57,782 nt of DNA from Pseudomonas sp. IPO3778 (GTDB lineage: Bacteria > Pseudomonadota > Gammaproteobacteria > Pseudomonadales > Pseudomonadaceae). Location: NCBI RefSeq assembly GCF_013386825.1, contig NZ_JACARC010000008.1, positions 11,099 to 68,880 of the forward strand. Reading direction: 5' to 3'. The translations under genes and the position numbers were made by a program. The notes beneath the pieces were generated by a model, which did not search any database, had not been told where the DNA came from, and was given only the letters and a program-made list of their open reading frames with translations. Every line of letters begins with the position of its first letter. Positions within the stretch are counted from its first letter, which is position 1. Positions 41,992 to 49,777 of the stretch are shown here, piece by piece.

Positions 41992-43167
41992 TCACTTCGC
42001 CAGCGCCTTCACCGTGGTCGGCATAAACGCTGGATGAATCGGGTCGGCCTGTTGGATCAACTCGTCGGCCCTGGTGGAGTCGCGATAGAGCCGATTGGCC
42101 ATGCTCAAGGCATTCATCGGCGTCCGGAAGGAAAACGTCTCCAGTCGCGGCAGAGTCGCACCGGTGGTGGTTAGAGCTTTGACCACCGCCTGGCGCAGAG
42201 CGACCAGGGCGCTGTAGCTTTCGTCATCACCGTTGTCGCCAGCTACCAACAACTCCGCATCAATAAACCCCGTTACCACCCCCATCGTGGTCATAGCCTC
42301 GTCGTAGGAGGTGGGCACATAGGTCGCTACAACCTGGCCGATAGCTGCCAGGGCTGCACGGCGTAGCAAGGCGCTGGTGGCGGCCTGGGCGACCTGGCGG
42401 GCGGCGCCAATGGCACCGGGACCACCAAAGGTGGCCGGGGTGTAGCTGGCCAGCGGCCCGAGCAAGGAAATGGCGCTACCCGGGTCGGCAATGCTGGCTA
42501 CCAGCGCGCCCATGACACCTTGAACCGCATCGGTGAATACCTGCCCACTGCTCGCGTCCAGGTTTGTCGAAGCGTCAACGAGCGCATCCATCGCCGCGTC
42601 AACCGCCGCACGATTGGCCGTGTTATTGGCGATCAGATCGGCCATGGTCGCACTGCTGTTTTTGGCTTTTTTGCTCGTGATGAGCACGCTGCTGACGTTG
42701 CCGTTGGCGTATCGCCCAAAGTCACCGGTCATCAGGCTGGCCAAGCTGGTGATGCTGCGCACGTCGTGGGTGATACTCCCTACCAGCACCTGAAAATCCG
42801 CAATCACCCCCACCACCATCCCGACAATGGCTTTTCCGAACTTGATGACGCCCTCGACCACGTTAATCACGGCCGTGACCCCGCCGATTATCTTGCGGAT
42901 GAAATCCAGCGCCGATGACACGCCTAGGGCATCAGCGAGCTTATCCAGCAAGGACCCGCTCGAGGTGGTGATTGAGGGGAACACCCGATCACCGGACTCA
43001 ATGAAGACAATGCTGATCTCAAAATAGCGCCCCATGTCCCAGCGCTCGGTGACACTCAGGCCCTCAGCCGGCACGCTCACCTTGAGCGCACCCAGGGTCG
43101 GGTGGATTAAAGCCCCCGGCCCCGCAGCTTCAACCGCGGCAACCAGCGCGTCACGCTGCGCCAGAAC
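41992..43167 (-). pseudogene. Mu gp43-like DNA circularization protein, N-terminally truncated
   Basis: The visible frame encodes QRDALVAAVEAAGPGALIHP, LGALKVSVPAEGLSVTERWD and MGRYFEISIVFIESG, which is the end of the DNA_circ_N domain, and then about 310 residues of the normal C-terminal region. Full-length relatives begin about 65 residues earlier with the FRGVPF segment; that part is missing. The frame meets the gp38-like gene directly at about 43168. A GTG at 43080 could start a 362-residue remnant. The loss is part of a larger deletion in the tail cluster. Confidence 0.8.
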
Positions 43168-43168
43168 G

Positions 43169-43402
43169 CTAACTGTCGCTCCCTTTGGGTGGTTCAGGGG
43201 TGTCAGGCTTATCGCCTTTAACGGCCGGTGGCTTTACTTCCACTACCGGCACCGGTTTCGGTGGTGTGAGCGTCACGTCATTACAGCGGAGCCGGCGAAG
43301 CCAGTAGAGGTCGTTGTCTGCGACCTCTCGACCTTCTTCCGGCAGGGCGTCACGTTTGACCGGGTCACGGACCAACAACCCAGGAAATGGATAAATGCGC
43401 AT
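43169..43402 (-). CDS. DUF2635 protein (Mu gp38-like)
   Basis: A 77-residue protein, MRIYPFPGLLVRDPVKRDAL then PEEGREVADNDLYWLRRLRC, matching the short DUF2635 family that normally precedes the tail sheath gene in Mu-like tail clusters. The C-terminal tail is rich in Pro and Lys. It lies two bases after the gp37-like stop. Here it is followed not by a sheath gene but by the truncated gp43-like frame. Confidence 0.8.
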   Translation of the reverse strand: MRIYPFPGLLVRDPVKRDALPEEGREVADNDLYWLRRLRCNDVTLTPPKPVPVVEVKPPAVKGDKPDTPEPPKGSDS

Positions 43403-43404
43403 GA

Positions 43405-44091
43405 TTACTCCTGCGGAAATTCGAACGAAAGACCGCCCTCTGCCCGACCATCAGGGCCAACAGTGCGCGGAGCCGGTGTAACTGCGCCAGGGAACGGCGA
43501 ATCAGGATAGGTACCCGTGGGGTCGACGACGTTAATCAGGTCGCCAGTGACGTTGAACCCGGTCAGCGGCCCGATAGCCTGAACACCGGAGGCCGCCACT
43601 GGATCAAACGGAGGTTCATCTGTAGCACCTTCCCGCGGATAAAAATCCTCGGGGCCCTGGTAGAACTCCATGCCGACATCCATGACCAACTCGCCAATGT
43701 TTTGCTCGCCCTCGCCGTCCTCGCGCATATGGGAACGAATAAAGGGGAACTGCTGCAGCCTGCTCATCAGCGGAGGAAAGTTGATCACCGCCATTTCAAT
43801 CTGACGCTTCATGTCCTCCAGCGCCAAGATCATTGCAGCGGCCGAGGCATTATCAGGGAGCGCCTTCACCTGTAGTCGAGCGCTGATCCGGATTGTCGCC
43901 GTCACGGTGAATTGCGGCCCACCTTGACGACCCAACGAGTCCTTGTCCTCCTCGGGCGCGTGCAACCAGATAATGGGGTAGCTGCCGCTCCATGTTGGCC
44001 AGGTCCTGGCTGCAAAAACATTGTTGCCGGCGGATGTCCCCGTTTTGAGGGCCTCTGCCGTGATTTGCCGTAGCTCGGAGGTGGTCGTCAT
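43405..44091 (-). CDS. Tail terminator/neck protein (Mu gp37-like position)
   Basis: A 228-residue protein without known motifs, starting MTTTSELRQITAEALKTGTS. It lies between the FII-like head-tail attachment gene and the DUF2635 gene, the slot of the gp37/tail-terminator protein. The middle (ATIRISARLQVKALPDNASA, IEMAVINFPPLMSRLQQFPF) fits an alpha/beta tail-completion fold. Start and preceding stop overlap (TGATG). Identification rests mainly on position. Confidence 0.6.
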   Translation of the reverse strand: MTTTSELRQITAEALKTGTSAGNNVFAARTWPTWSGSYPIIWLHAPEEDKDSLGRQGGPQFTVTATIRISARLQVKALPDNASAAAMILALEDMKRQIEMAVINFPPLMSRLQQFPFIRSHMREDGEGEQNIGELVMDVGMEFYQGPEDFYPREGATDEPPFDPVAASGVQAIGPLTGFNVTGDLINVVDPTGTYPDSPFPGAVTPAPRTVGPDGRAEGGLSFEFPQE

Positions 44092-44441
44092 CACATTTCA
44101 CTCAGCATGAGCTTGGCCCACCCGTGGCTATCAGGACGAACATCCGTCACCACAAAGCGCTTGCCCACGCTTGGGATGTACACCTGATCATTTTGAGTGG
44201 GGGGAGGCTTAAAAAGGGCATCGAAAAGAGCGAGACGGACCCCCAGGACAGGCTTAGCCGAGTTGGCCCCGGTCAGCGGGTCAGAGAAATCAACGTCGCG
44301 ATAAGCCGCATCAAAAACACCGTCGATGGGATATTTCGCGCCAAAGGCCGGATAAAACATCGGCTGCTTATCAGGGCCTTTTCCTTCGCCGAACACTTTC
44401 TCGATCGGTGCCAGCACGGCGCGATCCCAATCGACGGCCAT
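44091..44441 (-). CDS. Head-tail attachment protein (lambda gpFII-like)
   Basis: A 116-residue protein, with MAVDWDRAVLAPIEKVFGEG at the start, FYPAFGAKYPIDGVFDAAYR and PSVGKRFVVTDVRPDSHGWA. The Phage_attach family to which lambda gpFII belongs has this layout. It sits directly after the capsid gene (two-base gap), as in lambda. It caps the head connector and joins the tail. Confidence 0.78.
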   Translation of the reverse strand: MAVDWDRAVLAPIEKVFGEGKGPDKQPMFYPAFGAKYPIDGVFDAAYRDVDFSDPLTGANSAKPVLGVRLALFDALFKPPPTQNDQVYIPSVGKRFVVTDVRPDSHGWAKLMLSEM

Positions 44442-44443
44442 GC

Positions 44444-45487
44444 TTATTTCAACTTCGCAGACATCAGAACTTCAGGGCGAGTGCAGATGTGCAGCGGGTA
44501 GCTGTACGCCTCGACCTTCCACCACATTTTGCGCTGAGTATCGAAGATCGGCAGGATGTAGACCGGCTTGCCCGGGGTATTCACCCACTCAAAGGTCTCG
44601 CCTGGCGCATAGGCAACCTCGAAGATACCTGGGGCACCTTTGGGGAAGAACTTCGCCTCGTTCGGCTTGACGCTGATGGTGGTTGCGTCATCGGAGCCGC
44701 GATAGTTGAACCAGTTGATACCGCCGAAGCGCATCGCCTGAAACGCATTGCCCTGACGCAGCTCTTCCGCCGCAGCCCAGTTGTAGTAGGTCCGAATCAC
44801 GTCGGGGTGATTGGTCAACTGATCCCAGAAATCATCACCGACCAGTGCATAAACTTCTGTGGTCGGCAAAAACGCGCCCTGGGATTTGCGGGCCATGGTG
44901 CGCACGATGTTGTTGCACATCGGGCGGATGGAGTTCGGCTTGGTTGCCGAGCCATCGGCATTGAGAGTCAGGTCAAAGACGATGTCCTTCGGCTTATCGA
45001 TGCCGAACTCCTGAAACCAGTCGAATTTCACTTCGCCGTCTGCGTCCAGGCACAAGCCCTGAATCGCCGCCAAGCGCTGGAACTCCCAGGTGTATTCGAT
45101 GTTGCTGGTCAAACCGGTAGGGCCGTTGACCCGACGCGCGACCTCGGTCTCGATTTGCATCAGCTCCGTTTCACTGCCGAACGTACGGATGTTCTGGATT
45201 TCTTGAGCAGTGATGGTGTCGGAGTGCATCAGCCGCGGCACATCGAAGTAACGTGCTTGGCGCTTTTCAGTGGTGCGCTGAGTGCCCTCTTCGCCGCGAT
45301 CCGAGAACGGGATCAGAACAAGCTTGCCCTGGCGCTGCTCAACAGCAAGAGCCGTAGTACGGATCGGGTTTGGCTCGAAAATTTCAAGATCGCCGATCCC
45401 GGTCGGCTTGAACGGGTATTTCTCGACAGCGGTGGTCAGGGCGATTTCGGAAAAAATGTCCTGCTGAAACACGTCCAATGAGGCCAT
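44444..45487 (-). CDS. Major capsid protein (lambda gpE-like)
   Basis: A 347-residue HK97-fold capsid protein. Features include FSEIALTTAVEKYPFKPTGI near the N terminus, TTEKRQARYFDVPRLMHSDT, FYALVGDDFWDQLTNHPDV-like (TTEVYALVGDDFWDQL), and the C-terminal region FFPKGAPGIFEVAYAPGETF. The wording and length match the lambda gpE family. GGAGTT just before the ATG at 45487 follows directly after an intra-operon hairpin. Confidence 0.9.
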   Translation of the reverse strand: MASLDVFQQDIFSEIALTTAVEKYPFKPTGIGDLEIFEPNPIRTTALAVEQRQGKLVLIPFSDRGEEGTQRTTEKRQARYFDVPRLMHSDTITAQEIQNIRTFGSETELMQIETEVARRVNGPTGLTSNIEYTWEFQRLAAIQGLCLDADGEVKFDWFQEFGIDKPKDIVFDLTLNADGSATKPNSIRPMCNNIVRTMARKSQGAFLPTTEVYALVGDDFWDQLTNHPDVIRTYYNWAAAEELRQGNAFQAMRFGGINWFNYRGSDDATTISVKPNEAKFFPKGAPGIFEVAYAPGETFEWVNTPGKPVYILPIFDTQRKMWWKVEAYSYPLHICTRPEVLMSAKLK

Positions 45488-45500
45488 GAAGGCAACTCCT

Positions 45501-45530
45501 AAAAACGAAAAAGCCCGCAGAAGCGGGCTT
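45501..45530 (-). terminator. Intra-operon hairpin before the capsid gene
   Basis: AAGCCCGC and GCGGGCTT form a perfect eight-base-pair stem with a four-base loop, followed on the minus strand by TTTTCGTTTTTAGGAGTTGC. The T-run merges with the ribosome site of the capsid gene. Confidence 0.8.
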
Positions 45531-45553
45531 AGAAAAATGAGAAGGCAAGCGGA

Positions 45554-46249
45554 TCAGCGCTGAACAACGCCCTGGCTTTTCAGCGCCACAATAGCCGCAT
45601 CCTGCTGAGCGGCAGTCAATGAGGGGTCCCACACCAGCTCCGAGCCATTGACCTCGGCGTTACGGACAACCGCCGCTGCGGTTGCCGGGCCGTTGGTGGT
45701 GTCGGTCACGCGGTAAAGCAGCCCGTACGCAGCCACATCAGCCGACGCGCTGTTGAGCGGAGTCCAGCCACCACCGGTCTCAGCTACGACAATATTGAAA
45801 CTGTCGCCGCTGACAAAAGCCGCCGAACCGGCGGCAACCAGGAAGCCAATACCCTGGGAGTTGAACACCGCCCCAACGGCACCGGGACTATCAGCCACGC
45901 CCTCCGCGCTGAGGTCAATCGTCCCGCCCTGAGCTGGGACCGGTTCACCATTGGGGTTCACGACCAAGAACTCAGTTTCCGAGGTCAAGGTGACGATGTA
46001 AGTGCCTGTGAGCGCCGGCGCCTGGGCAACTACGCCGGACATTGTGCCGTTACCGGTATTACCCGCTGTGGCCGTCCCGGTCGCGGTGTACGCCGAGGCG
46101 ACATCAGCCAAGACAGTGCCCGCCTCGACCCGGCCAAAACCTTGATTGATTAGCACCTGATCAATCGATTGATGTCCGTTTGCGAGGGAAACGATGAAGC
46201 CGCCCGCGTGCCGCTGTTCAACCAGCGGCGTCTGTGGAACATAAGACAT
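45554..46249 (-). CDS. Head decoration protein (lambda gpD-like, with insert)
   Basis: A 231-residue protein. The N terminus (EQRHAGGFIVSLANGHQSID) and C terminus (YRVTDTTNGPATAAAVVRNA, EVNGSELVWDPSLTAAQQDA) are those of the lambda gpD-type decoration family. A roughly 100-residue Gly/Thr-rich insert with beta-like repeats (TATAGNTGNGTMSGVVAQAP) lies between, so it is about twice the size of gpD. It probably stabilises the capsid and may display an extra domain on the surface. Confidence 0.8.
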   Translation of the reverse strand: MSYVPQTPLVEQRHAGGFIVSLANGHQSIDQVLINQGFGRVEAGTVLADVASAYTATGTATAGNTGNGTMSGVVAQAPALTGTYIVTLTSETEFLVVNPNGEPVPAQGGTIDLSAEGVADSPGAVGAVFNSQGIGFLVAAGSAAFVSGDSFNIVVAETGGGWTPLNSASADVAAYGLLYRVTDTTNGPATAAAVVRNAEVNGSELVWDPSLTAAQQDAAIVALKSQGVVQR

Positions 46250-46284
46250 GGTCTATCTCCTGAAAATAAGTACGGGCGGGCCGA

Positions 46285-46965
46285 TCAGCGACCGCGAACC
46301 TTGGACATGGCGCGATCCCAGTCGGCCTCAATCTCAGCCTTACGGCTAAGCGTTCGCCCACCTCCGGCACCCAGACTTGGATTCTTTGCCGATCGGGAAT
46401 GGTTGGCAGTGCTTTCAGCCGGCGCATCACGCAGGGCAGCCAGCACCTGCTTGCGGGTCATGTTGGAACCGAACGCCAGGTTGGCCGCGAGCACTGGGTT
46501 GCGTGCGGCATAACGGGAACCGAAGATGGCGGCGCAGCGCGCACGCTCGCGACGACGAGCACTGGCAGCAGCGCTTTTGCCGTGCATTTCATCTTCGTCA
46601 TCATCGTCTTCGGCGTCCGCATCATCGTCGTCAGCAGCCGCTTTGCCTTGGGCGCGTCGAGACGATTTCTTGTCATCTTCGTCTTCAGCATCGCCGTCAT
46701 CAGCTCGGTCCTTCTCGTCAGATTCGTCGTCATCATCGCCAGTGTCTTCGCCGGCTTTAGCCTTCTTGGCTTTGCGTGATTTCTTGCTGTCGCCGTTATC
46801 ACGATCCTGCTCGTCGCCGTCGTCCGGCTCGTCGTCATCTGCTCGAGCGTCCTTGCGCTCATCTTCATCGTCGTCAGCACGAGCCTTTTTGCCACGCATT
46901 GATCCAATACCGGCCAAATGGGCGAACGAAAGCGCGCTCGCCACGCTGCGGGAAAGCTTGGACAT
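46285..46965 (-). CDS. Acidic scaffold-like head protein
   Basis: A 226-residue protein. Residues about 25-140 are an extraordinary run of Asp, Glu, Lys and Arg (DDDEDERKDARADDDEPDD, EDDDDEDEMHGKSA), and the C terminus is helical (RRRERARCAAIFGSRYAARN). In the position between protease and decoration genes it probably acts as an assembly scaffold, as the Nu3-like part of lambda C does. Low-complexity makes relatives hard to name. GAGG before the ATG at 46965 supports the start. Confidence 0.65.
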   Translation of the reverse strand: MSKLSRSVASALSFAHLAGIGSMRGKKARADDDEDERKDARADDDEPDDGDEQDRDNGDSKKSRKAKKAKAGEDTGDDDDESDEKDRADDGDAEDEDDKKSSRRAQGKAAADDDDADAEDDDDEDEMHGKSAAASARRRERARCAAIFGSRYAARNPVLAANLAFGSNMTRKQVLAALRDAPAESTANHSRSAKNPSLGAGGGRTLSRKAEIEADWDRAMSKVRGR

Positions 46966-46995
46966 GTGAACCTCGGTTTTAAAGGAGTTGAAACG

Positions 46996-47859
46996 TCAGC
47001 CCAGCTCGGCGAGCAGGGAGCGGAATGCCTCGTCCGGTGCCATGACGGCATCGGCGAAGCCAATCTCGACGCCAGCGGCGCCTAGAAAAGTGGTGGCCTG
47101 GGTACTGCGTACAGCCTTGGCTGACATCCCCCGATTGCGGGCCACGGTGTTAACGAACAGTTCGCCCATGGCATCGACATCGGACTGATAACGCGACAAC
47201 GCCGCATCGGACAGTGGCTTCGAATCCGCCCCGTCAGCCTTGCGATCACCGTAGTGGATCAGCGTCACATTCACGCCGGCGGCACCGAGGGCTTTCGACA
47301 TATCAACGTGCATGCAGATGACGCCGACACTGCCTGTACCCCCGGTACGAGGTACAACGATGTAGTCGCAAGCGCTCGCAAGTGCGTAGGCCGCTGAGTA
47401 GGCACTTTCGGTCAAAATGGCCCAGACTGGCTTTTTCCCCCGAGCCTTAAAGATCGAGTCAGCCAAGTCAAAGCAACCAGCTACCTCACCACCTGGACTG
47501 TCAATATCCAGGACGATGGCTTTAACTTTCCTGTCATCGAGGGCCATGCTGAGGCAGGCGCGCAGGCCGTCATAGCCGGTCATGCCGCTATAGGGATGCA
47601 AGGTGCCAAGCTTCTGCACCAGGGTGCCGGTCACAGGGATGATCGCCACCCCCTGCACCACTTCATAGGCGCGGTCTTCCGCCGGCTCGCCGATATCGCC
47701 ATCCCAGTCATCCAGCGCCACCACCCGGCCGTCAGCATGAAACAGTCGAGCGAGGCCGAAACGGTCCGCCAACGCGGCCATCACAATTTCGGCCTTCTGC
47801 GGGGTGATCGCCAGCGGCACGTTGAAGAGCTTCTGGGCGAGGTGTGGGTAATTGGTCAT
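46996..47859 (-). CDS. S49-family head maturation protease (lambda gpC-like)
   Basis: A 287-residue peptidase of the SppA/S49 family. The catalytic serine is in ILTESAYSAAYALASACDYI, with VLDIDSPGGEVAGCF and GGTGSVGVICMHVDMSKAL nearby. In lambda-like phages it cleaves the scaffold and portal during head assembly. The ATG overlaps the portal stop by four bases (ATGA). Confidence 0.9.
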   Translation of the reverse strand: MTNYPHLAQKLFNVPLAITPQKAEIVMAALADRFGLARLFHADGRVVALDDWDGDIGEPAEDRAYEVVQGVAIIPVTGTLVQKLGTLHPYSGMTGYDGLRACLSMALDDRKVKAIVLDIDSPGGEVAGCFDLADSIFKARGKKPVWAILTESAYSAAYALASACDYIVVPRTGGTGSVGVICMHVDMSKALGAAGVNVTLIHYGDRKADGADSKPLSDAALSRYQSDVDAMGELFVNTVARNRGMSAKAVRSTQATTFLGAAGVEIGFADAVMAPDEAFRSLLAELG

Positions 47860-49514
47860 TGTGCTGTTGGCTCTTCTTCAGGTGTCGAGGCGTTTGTAGC
47901 GTTGTCACCGAACCAGTTCGGCGGGGGCAGACCGGCCTCCTTGAACGCTTTCACTTCGGCGGCGCGCTGCTGGATGACCTCTTCGTAATCAAGGCCTTGC
48001 TCTGCGCATTCACGCTTGAGCGTGGACAAACCGGCATCCATGCCGAGGATCGCGCCCTGCTTCTCTTTGACCGGATCGACCCAACCCCGCGCGACACCCA
48101 GCCAATCGCACCGGGAGTAAGCCGTTCGGGCCTCGGCAAAGTCAGGGGCACCATTGGGCAATGGCAGTTCGTTGCGATCCATCGCCTCCTGCAGCCAGCA
48201 TGCATAGGCCGGCGTAGCCGTTCCGGTTTTGAATTCGTGGTTTCGGCGCGTAAGTGTTTTCCAGCTTTCGAGCAAGGCAGCCCGGGCGCTGGAATAGTTG
48301 GTTTTCGACCAATCCTGCGTAATCTGCTCGGCGGAAATGCCCGAGGCCGCCGCGAACGTACGCGACATCTCGGCGGCGAATTCACCAAAGCCGTTATGCG
48401 GGTGAGCAGCGCCCACCGAGGTAATCGCTTCGCCCGGCGCCAGGGTGGGAATACGAGCACCGGATAACATCGCTGGCCGTTCATGGGCCCACTCGGCTCG
48501 CATTCCCTGGTAAGCAGAAAGCTCATCACCACCGTCCAGCGCTTCTGCCACTTGCGCCGGGTCGTAAGGGCTTGTGACGTAGGTGCCGAACGTCGCAGCG
48601 ATTGTCGCGGCCTGCAGTTCAACACCGTAATACCGTGCCAGCATCTTGAAACGCGCCAGCACAGGGGTGAAAACGCCTACACCTCGGTTTTGCCCTGCGC
48701 GGTCATGTTCGAAATCGTGGATAACGCGGCGCCAGCCGTCCTCGTCTTCCCGCTCGACCCGCTCCCAGTCCATGCTCTCTACAGAGTTGTACCAGTCGTT
48801 TTGGTGAGCCTTGCGGATGTGATAGGCCAGCGGCACGCCGTGATCATCGATCTCGACACCACCACGCATGTACTTGCTGTCGACCATCTGAAAAGGGTTA
48901 GAAAGCCGATCCGGGTCGACGATCATGAACGCAGTAGCATAGGTTGCCCGGCCATAGCCAACCCGCTCCGGCATCCAGTAGCTGACGATCAGCGAGTCAC
49001 CATCAATGAGCTTGTGGCGAAGCGCCAGGCGAAGCTGCTGTGAAACGGTCAACTGCCGAGACACATCGTTGTAACGGCCGATATCGTCGGCGTACCCCCG
49101 CCAAAGTGCTTCGGCCGCCCGGCGGTACTCTTCTGCCCAGACCGCGTCAAACTTGCGGTTGCCAGTCATGGCGGCCAGGGCGCGATAGTCTGGGTTGGCC
49201 GACAAGCGCAAAGATGCGCCCACGGTGTTATCCAGAATGCGCGTGATGCCGCCGGCGGCCAGACCATCGTTGCGTACCAGATCACGATGGCGCGCCACCA
49301 TCCGGTCGCGGAACTGGTTGATTTCCGCGTCAGGCGATCGAATCCAGGGCAGCCAATCGCCCATTTCCTGCGTGGACCAGTTCGAGGCCTCGTAAGGAAA
49401 AACCGACTGCCCCGCCATTCCCTCAGTACGGAGCGTGGCATTACCTGTAGCCTTCGGCGGCAGTGGCATCAGGGGCCGCCCGCGAGAGTCGAGGATTACC
49501 GATTCAATTGTCAT
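47856..49514 (-). CDS. Portal protein (lambda gpB-like)
   Basis: A 552-residue portal that forms the dodecameric DNA gate. Typical segments are IRSPDAEINQFRDRMVARHR, LIDGDSLIVSYWMPERVGYG, IVDPDRLSNPFQMVDSKYMR and MRAEWAHERPAMLSGARIPT followed by LAPGE. The ATG at 49514 (MTIESVILD) overlaps the gpW-like stop by one base (TGATG), excluding the longer frame. Confidence 0.9.
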   Translation of the reverse strand: MTIESVILDSRGRPLMPLPPKATGNATLRTEGMAGQSVFPYEASNWSTQEMGDWLPWIRSPDAEINQFRDRMVARHRDLVRNDGLAAGGITRILDNTVGASLRLSANPDYRALAAMTGNRKFDAVWAEEYRRAAEALWRGYADDIGRYNDVSRQLTVSQQLRLALRHKLIDGDSLIVSYWMPERVGYGRATYATAFMIVDPDRLSNPFQMVDSKYMRGGVEIDDHGVPLAYHIRKAHQNDWYNSVESMDWERVEREDEDGWRRVIHDFEHDRAGQNRGVGVFTPVLARFKMLARYYGVELQAATIAATFGTYVTSPYDPAQVAEALDGGDELSAYQGMRAEWAHERPAMLSGARIPTLAPGEAITSVGAAHPHNGFGEFAAEMSRTFAAASGISAEQITQDWSKTNYSSARAALLESWKTLTRRNHEFKTGTATPAYACWLQEAMDRNELPLPNGAPDFAEARTAYSRCDWLGVARGWVDPVKEKQGAILGMDAGLSTLKRECAEQGLDYEEVIQQRAAEVKAFKEAGLPPPNWFGDNATNASTPEEEPTAQ

Positions 49515-49768
49515 CAGAACACCGGCCGTATTGCGCGGCGCCGGCGCATGCCCAAGGCATACAACAGCGCGTTGATGTGAGCCTGCAACGCGCCGATATC
49601 GGCACGGGTGTAAGTCACCGATTTGGTGCCGTCGCCCTGGGTGTAGCTGTACGACTCGCCCTTGGCACCAGTACTCAGGTCGTGAAGCGCCTGCTGCGAT
49701 TCGGCCAGCCATTGCTGCAAGGTCGCCGGTGGGACGCCACTGAAGTTGTTGAGGCGTGGTGTAAACAC
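49514..49768 (-). CDS. Head-tail joining protein (lambda gpW-like)
   Basis: An 84-residue protein of the gpW type. MFTPRLNNFSGVPPATLQQW is followed by LAESQQALHDLSTGAKGESY, the beta hairpin YTQGDGTKSVTYTRADIG and helix LQAHINALLYALGM. This order is that of the gpW family, which binds the portal after packaging. It is in its standard place between terminase and portal. Confidence 0.85.
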   Translation of the reverse strand: MFTPRLNNFSGVPPATLQQWLAESQQALHDLSTGAKGESYSYTQGDGTKSVTYTRADIGALQAHINALLYALGMRRRRAIRPVF

Positions 49769-49777
49769 AGGACTCTC

